64,000 bases of DNA, taken from positions 3,311,001 to 3,375,000 of the forward strand of contig NZ_CP053348.1 in assembly GCF_013394595.1 (NCBI RefSeq), given 5' to 3'. The translations under genes and the position numbers were made by a program. Each line of letters opens with the position of its first letter. The stretch's first letter is position 1. Source of the DNA: Winogradskyella forsetii. Lineage in GTDB: Bacteria; Bacteroidota; Bacteroidia; Flavobacteriales; Flavobacteriaceae. This document shows, piece by piece, positions 61,450 through 64,000 of the stretch. The notes beneath the pieces are model-generated. The model worked only from the letters and a program-made list of their open reading frames with translations. It ran no database searches and was not told where the DNA came from.

Positions 61450-62592
61450 ATGGACTTTAGTTTAACAGAAGAGCATTTAATGATTCGTGATGCCGCGCGA
61501 GATTTTGCACAAAATGAATTACTTCCAGGGGTTATAGAACGTGATAATTCACAAACTTTTCCTGATGAATTAGTGCGGAAGATGGGCGAATTAGGATTTA
61601 TGGGTATCATGGTAGACCCAAAATATGGTGGAAGCGGCATGGATGCTATTTCATATGTACTAATTATGGAAGAGCTATCTAAAATTGATGCTTCTGCTTC
61701 TGTTATGGTATCTGTAAACAATTCCTTGGTTTGTTATGGTATTGAAGCTTATGGAAATGAAGAACAAAAGCAGAAATATTTAACCAAATTAGCTACTGGC
61801 GAATGCATTGGTGCGTTTTGTTTAAGTGAGCCTGAGGCTGGTAGTGATGCCACTTCCCAAAGAACGACTGCCATAGATAAAGGGGATCATTACATTCTGA
61901 ATGGTACTAAAAACTGGATTACCAATGGTGGACGTGCAGAAGTTTTTTTAGTAATTGCCCAAACCGATAAACATAAAGGGTCTCATGGCATCAATGCTTT
62001 TATACTCGAAAAAGGCATGCCAGGTTTTGATATTGGTCCTAAAGAAGATAAACTCGGCATTAGAGGAAGCGACACACATACACTTCAGTTTAACGATGTA
62101 AAAGTGCCAAAAGCAAATAGAATTGGTGACGACGGCTTTGGCTTTAGATTCGCCATGAAAACACTTTCTGGTGGACGTATAGGTATTGCCGCTCAAGCTC
62201 TCGGAATTGCATCAGGTGCTTATGAACTGTCATTGAAATATTCTAAAGAACGAAAGGCATTTGGTACTGAGATTTGTAATCATCAAGCGATTGCTTTTAA
62301 GTTAGCTGATATGTATACAGATATTGAAGCCGCAAGAATGTTAGTTATGAAAGCGGCTTGGGATAAAGATCAAGGTAATAATTATGATATGTCTAGTGCA
62401 ATGGCTAAACTCTATGCAAGTAAAGTGGCTATGGAGCATACGGTTGAAGCCGTACAGATCCATGGTGGCAATGGGTTTGTAAAAGAATATCACGTGGAAC
62501 GCCTTATGCGAGATGCAAAAATTACCCAGATTTATGAAGGGACTTCAGAGATACAGAAGATTGTAATTTCTCGAAATTTGATAAAGGAATAA
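61450..62592 (+). CDS. Acyl-CoA dehydrogenase
   Basis: This 380-residue flavoenzyme has the normal family length. FAD-binding and substrate motifs are seen: GAFCLSEPEAGSDATSQRTT and NGTKNWITNGGRAEVFLV. The catalytic Glu is in QIYEGTSEIQKIVISRNLI near the C-terminus, as in short- and medium-chain enzymes. It introduces the double bond in fatty acid or branched-chain acyl-CoA breakdown. It stands alone, with its own promoter and a terminator shared with the convergent helicase gene. Confidence 0.95.
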   Translation: MDFSLTEEHLMIRDAARDFAQNELLPGVIERDNSQTFPDELVRKMGELGFMGIMVDPKYGGSGMDAISYVLIMEELSKIDASASVMVSVNNSLVCYGIEAYGNEEQKQKYLTKLATGECIGAFCLSEPEAGSDATSQRTTAIDKGDHYILNGTKNWITNGGRAEVFLVIAQTDKHKGSHGINAFILEKGMPGFDIGPKEDKLGIRGSDTHTLQFNDVKVPKANRIGDDGFGFRFAMKTLSGGRIGIAAQALGIASGAYELSLKYSKERKAFGTEICNHQAIAFKLADMYTDIEAARMLVMKAAWDKDQGNNYDMSSAMAKLYASKVAMEHTVEAVQIHGGNGFVKEYHVERLMRDAKITQIYEGTSEIQKIVISRNLIKE

Positions 62593-62610
62593 TTTTATAG
62601 GAAAAAATTG

Positions 62611-62640
62611 AAAAGCTTCAGAATTTAATTTGAAGCTTTT
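62611..62640. terminator. Bidirectional terminator between convergent genes
   Basis: A perfect 10-bp stem (AAAAGCTTCA with TGAAGCTTTT) and a 10-base loop lie 18 bases after the acyl-CoA dehydrogenase stop. On the plus strand TTTTTAG begins at the stem end; on the minus strand AAAA in the arm gives TTTTCAATTTTTT. It overlaps the stop codon of the helicase gene. Confidence 0.8.
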
Positions 62641-64000
62641 TAGTTTTCGGATAGCCCATTAACGACAATTCGTAGTTCTCCATATGAGAATTTATCATCC
62701 AATTGATGCTTTAAATCTGAAAGGTTCTCAAAGGTTTTAGTAGGAATGATTTTCTTTAATTCATTATAACGCTCTAAAGACATTAAATCCGTAATTTTAA
62801 TTTGGTTTGTCGAAATAAAACTTGCAAGATGTCCAAAGATGGTATTCGCATTTAATTCTCTCTCCAATGCAATTTGATCAATTGATTTTCCTGCTTTGTA
62901 TAACTCTAAAGAAATTTTCTTTGTATCTCCTTTTTCCTTTTTAGGCTGATATTCTTCAAAAACTGGTTCATGCCTAGATGGATCAATATCGTTCTCTTCA
63001 CAATAATCCAAAATCACCTTTAATATCTCTGAACCGTATCTTTCGATTCGGGTTTTACCCATACCTTGTATCTGACTTAGCTCTGATTTTGTTGTTGGTA
63101 GCGTTTCACAAATTGCATAAAGCGATTTTTGCGTAAAAATTTGGTAATGTATTAAATCTTCGCGTTTTGCTATGTCATTTCTGAGTTGTCTAAGTAATTC
63201 AAATAGTTCAACGTTAGTTGTTCCATCTATCACGGTTTTTCTCTGTTTTTTTGGTTTCTCCTTTCCTAAGAAAACAGATTTAGCTCTTAATTCCAAAAAC
63301 TTATCAGTTTTAAAACCATCGTTTAGACCTTCAAAATAAGATAACTTTGTTTCTAGTAATTCTTCTAAAATGTCTAGTTGCTTTTCAATATCCTTTTGAA
63401 TGGTTTTGTTATCGGTTGAAAAACTAAAATCTTCTAGGGATTTTACCAGTGTAGACTTTGTCTGCTCCGTAAAATAACTAACCGCTTTTAAAAACCGTTC
63501 TTGCAAATTAGCATTATCCTCAGGAATTTCATTTTCATCAACTAAACTACTTAATTGCGCCTTAAAGTTATTACTTACTTTAAGTAAATTGGTTATACTT
63601 TCCTTGATGGTATTCATCGGCTGCTCTATCGTTCCTTCGATACTACCTCTATTCTTATAATAGATATCCAAAATTCTTCCCGCTGGGTAGAGAAACTTAT
63701 AAAAATCGAAAACCTCAGAAATTAAATTAAGTTGAAACTTACATTTAGACTGTTGTAAAGTAGCCTCATTGGGTTGATTGGCTTCTGCATTTTTGTTGAA
63801 ATCAAGAACATTTTGGTCGCTAATAATCTGATGGGGTTCAATTTTACTCTTTAAAACTAAGCCTTCTAAAGATTTACAACGACTTAATGCGACATAGGTT
63901 TGCCCATGAGCAAAAGCACCTTGGGCATCAATTATCGCTTTTTCAAACGTTAACCCTTGGCTTTTATGAATAGTTATAGACCAAGCCAAACGCAAGGGGA
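62640..64000 (-). CDS. Pif1-like helicase, C-terminal part (5' end outside the window)
   Basis: The frame is open to the window edge, so the start lies beyond 64000. The visible 450 or so residues begin inside the helicase core (LAWSITIHKSQGLTFEKAII, YVALSRCKSLEGLVLKSKI), which are the UvrD/Pif1-type late motifs. A helical linker and an HRDC domain follow (about 265-340 of the visible part: LLRQLRNDIAKREDLIHYQI, SQIQGMGKTRIERYG). A C-terminal HTH_40-like segment (LYKAGKSIDQIALERELNAN) ends the protein. The P-loop is not in the window. It would unwind DNA in repair or replication restart. Confidence 0.88.
   Translation of the reverse strand, partial: PLRLAWSITIHKSQGLTFEKAIIDAQGAFAHGQTYVALSRCKSLEGLVLKSKIEPHQIISDQNVLDFNKNAEANQPNEATLQQSKCKFQLNLISEVFDFYKFLYPAGRILDIYYKNRGSIEGTIEQPMNTIKESITNLLKVSNNFKAQLSSLVDENEIPEDNANLQERFLKAVSYFTEQTKSTLVKSLEDFSFSTDNKTIQKDIEKQLDILEELLETKLSYFEGLNDGFKTDKFLELRAKSVFLGKEKPKKQRKTVIDGTTNVELFELLRQLRNDIAKREDLIHYQIFTQKSLYAICETLPTTKSELSQIQGMGKTRIERYGSEILKVILDYCEENDIDPSRHEPVFEEYQPKKEKGDTKKISLELYKAGKSIDQIALERELNANTIFGHLASFISTNQIKITDLMSLERYNELKKIIPTKTFENLSDLKHQLDDKFSYGELRIVVNGLSEN

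Overview
The window reads as chromosomal DNA of a marine-type member of the Flavobacteriaceae (Bacteroidota). The evidence is low GC content, promoters of the Bacteroidota type (TAnnTTTG) in front of several genes, the type IX secretion and gliding genes porU, porV and gldJ, a T9SS C-terminal sorting domain, a PafA-type phosphatase, and the linkage porU-porV-cdd-pdhA-pdhC opposite gldJ-murF. The genus cannot be fixed from the sequence alone. No ribosomal RNA, phage or CRISPR array was seen.

Layout. Positions 1-3300 hold a decayed RhuM/Fic-type gene, purE and an M3 metallopeptidase. Positions 3375-5879 hold one large AT-rich gene for a membrane-anchored KAP-type P-loop NTPase, possibly acquired. 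Positions 5971-10957 hold a GbsR/MarR-type regulator and a tightly packed operon: DCC thiol oxidoreductase, two paralogous small membrane proteins, a TIGR01777 epimerase and a DUF2071 protein. A palindromic motif AAACTTTCA-N8-TGAAAGTTT stands in front of both the regulator and the operon, and an IS3-family element with a clear 3-bp target duplication has split the last gene. Positions 11228-19081 hold an ECF-type sigma factor with a small partner, a UbiA-like membrane protein, gcvP, a KAS III/methyltransferase/glycosyltransferase group and a RelE/ParE-type toxin-antitoxin pair. Positions 19174-31153 hold a NUC1 nuclease, a PafA-type phosphatase, mlaE-mlaF, a DUF389 protein, a mannose-1-phosphate guanylyltransferase carrying an apparent palindromic insertion, a SprT-like protein, a GH172-type (DUF2961) protein, a VWA lipoprotein and two unknown genes. 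Positions 31165-38871 hold a 1346-residue secreted protein that joins FG-GAP repeats to a vanadium haloperoxidase domain, a HAD phosphatase, cbpA-cbpM, an SDR and an M28 peptidase.

Positions 38986-51003 are the conserved core: pdhC and pdhA (pyruvate dehydrogenase), cytidine deaminase, porV and porU on the minus strand, then gldJ and murF on the plus strand. PorU and PorV are the signal peptidase/attachment complex of the type IX system that would process the sorting-domain protein at 31165. Positions 51103-52383 hold a VOC protein, two tRNA-Val genes and, between them, three tandem copies of a 111-112 bp unit rich in small hairpins. Positions 52555-62592 hold an unknown membrane protein, an exbB-exbD-tonB-folC operon, gdh-nhaD, anmK and an acyl-CoA dehydrogenase. 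The window ends inside a Pif1-like helicase gene on the minus strand.

The points most worth a second look are the paired operator of the GbsR-type regulator, the IS insertion whose target can be rebuilt base by base, the hairpin array between the tRNA genes, the in-frame palindrome inside manC, the cluster of CTTGTAAA sites at 29676-29723, the haloperoxidase fusion and the isolated KAP NTPase gene. Family assignments come from motif recognition only; no database search was run.
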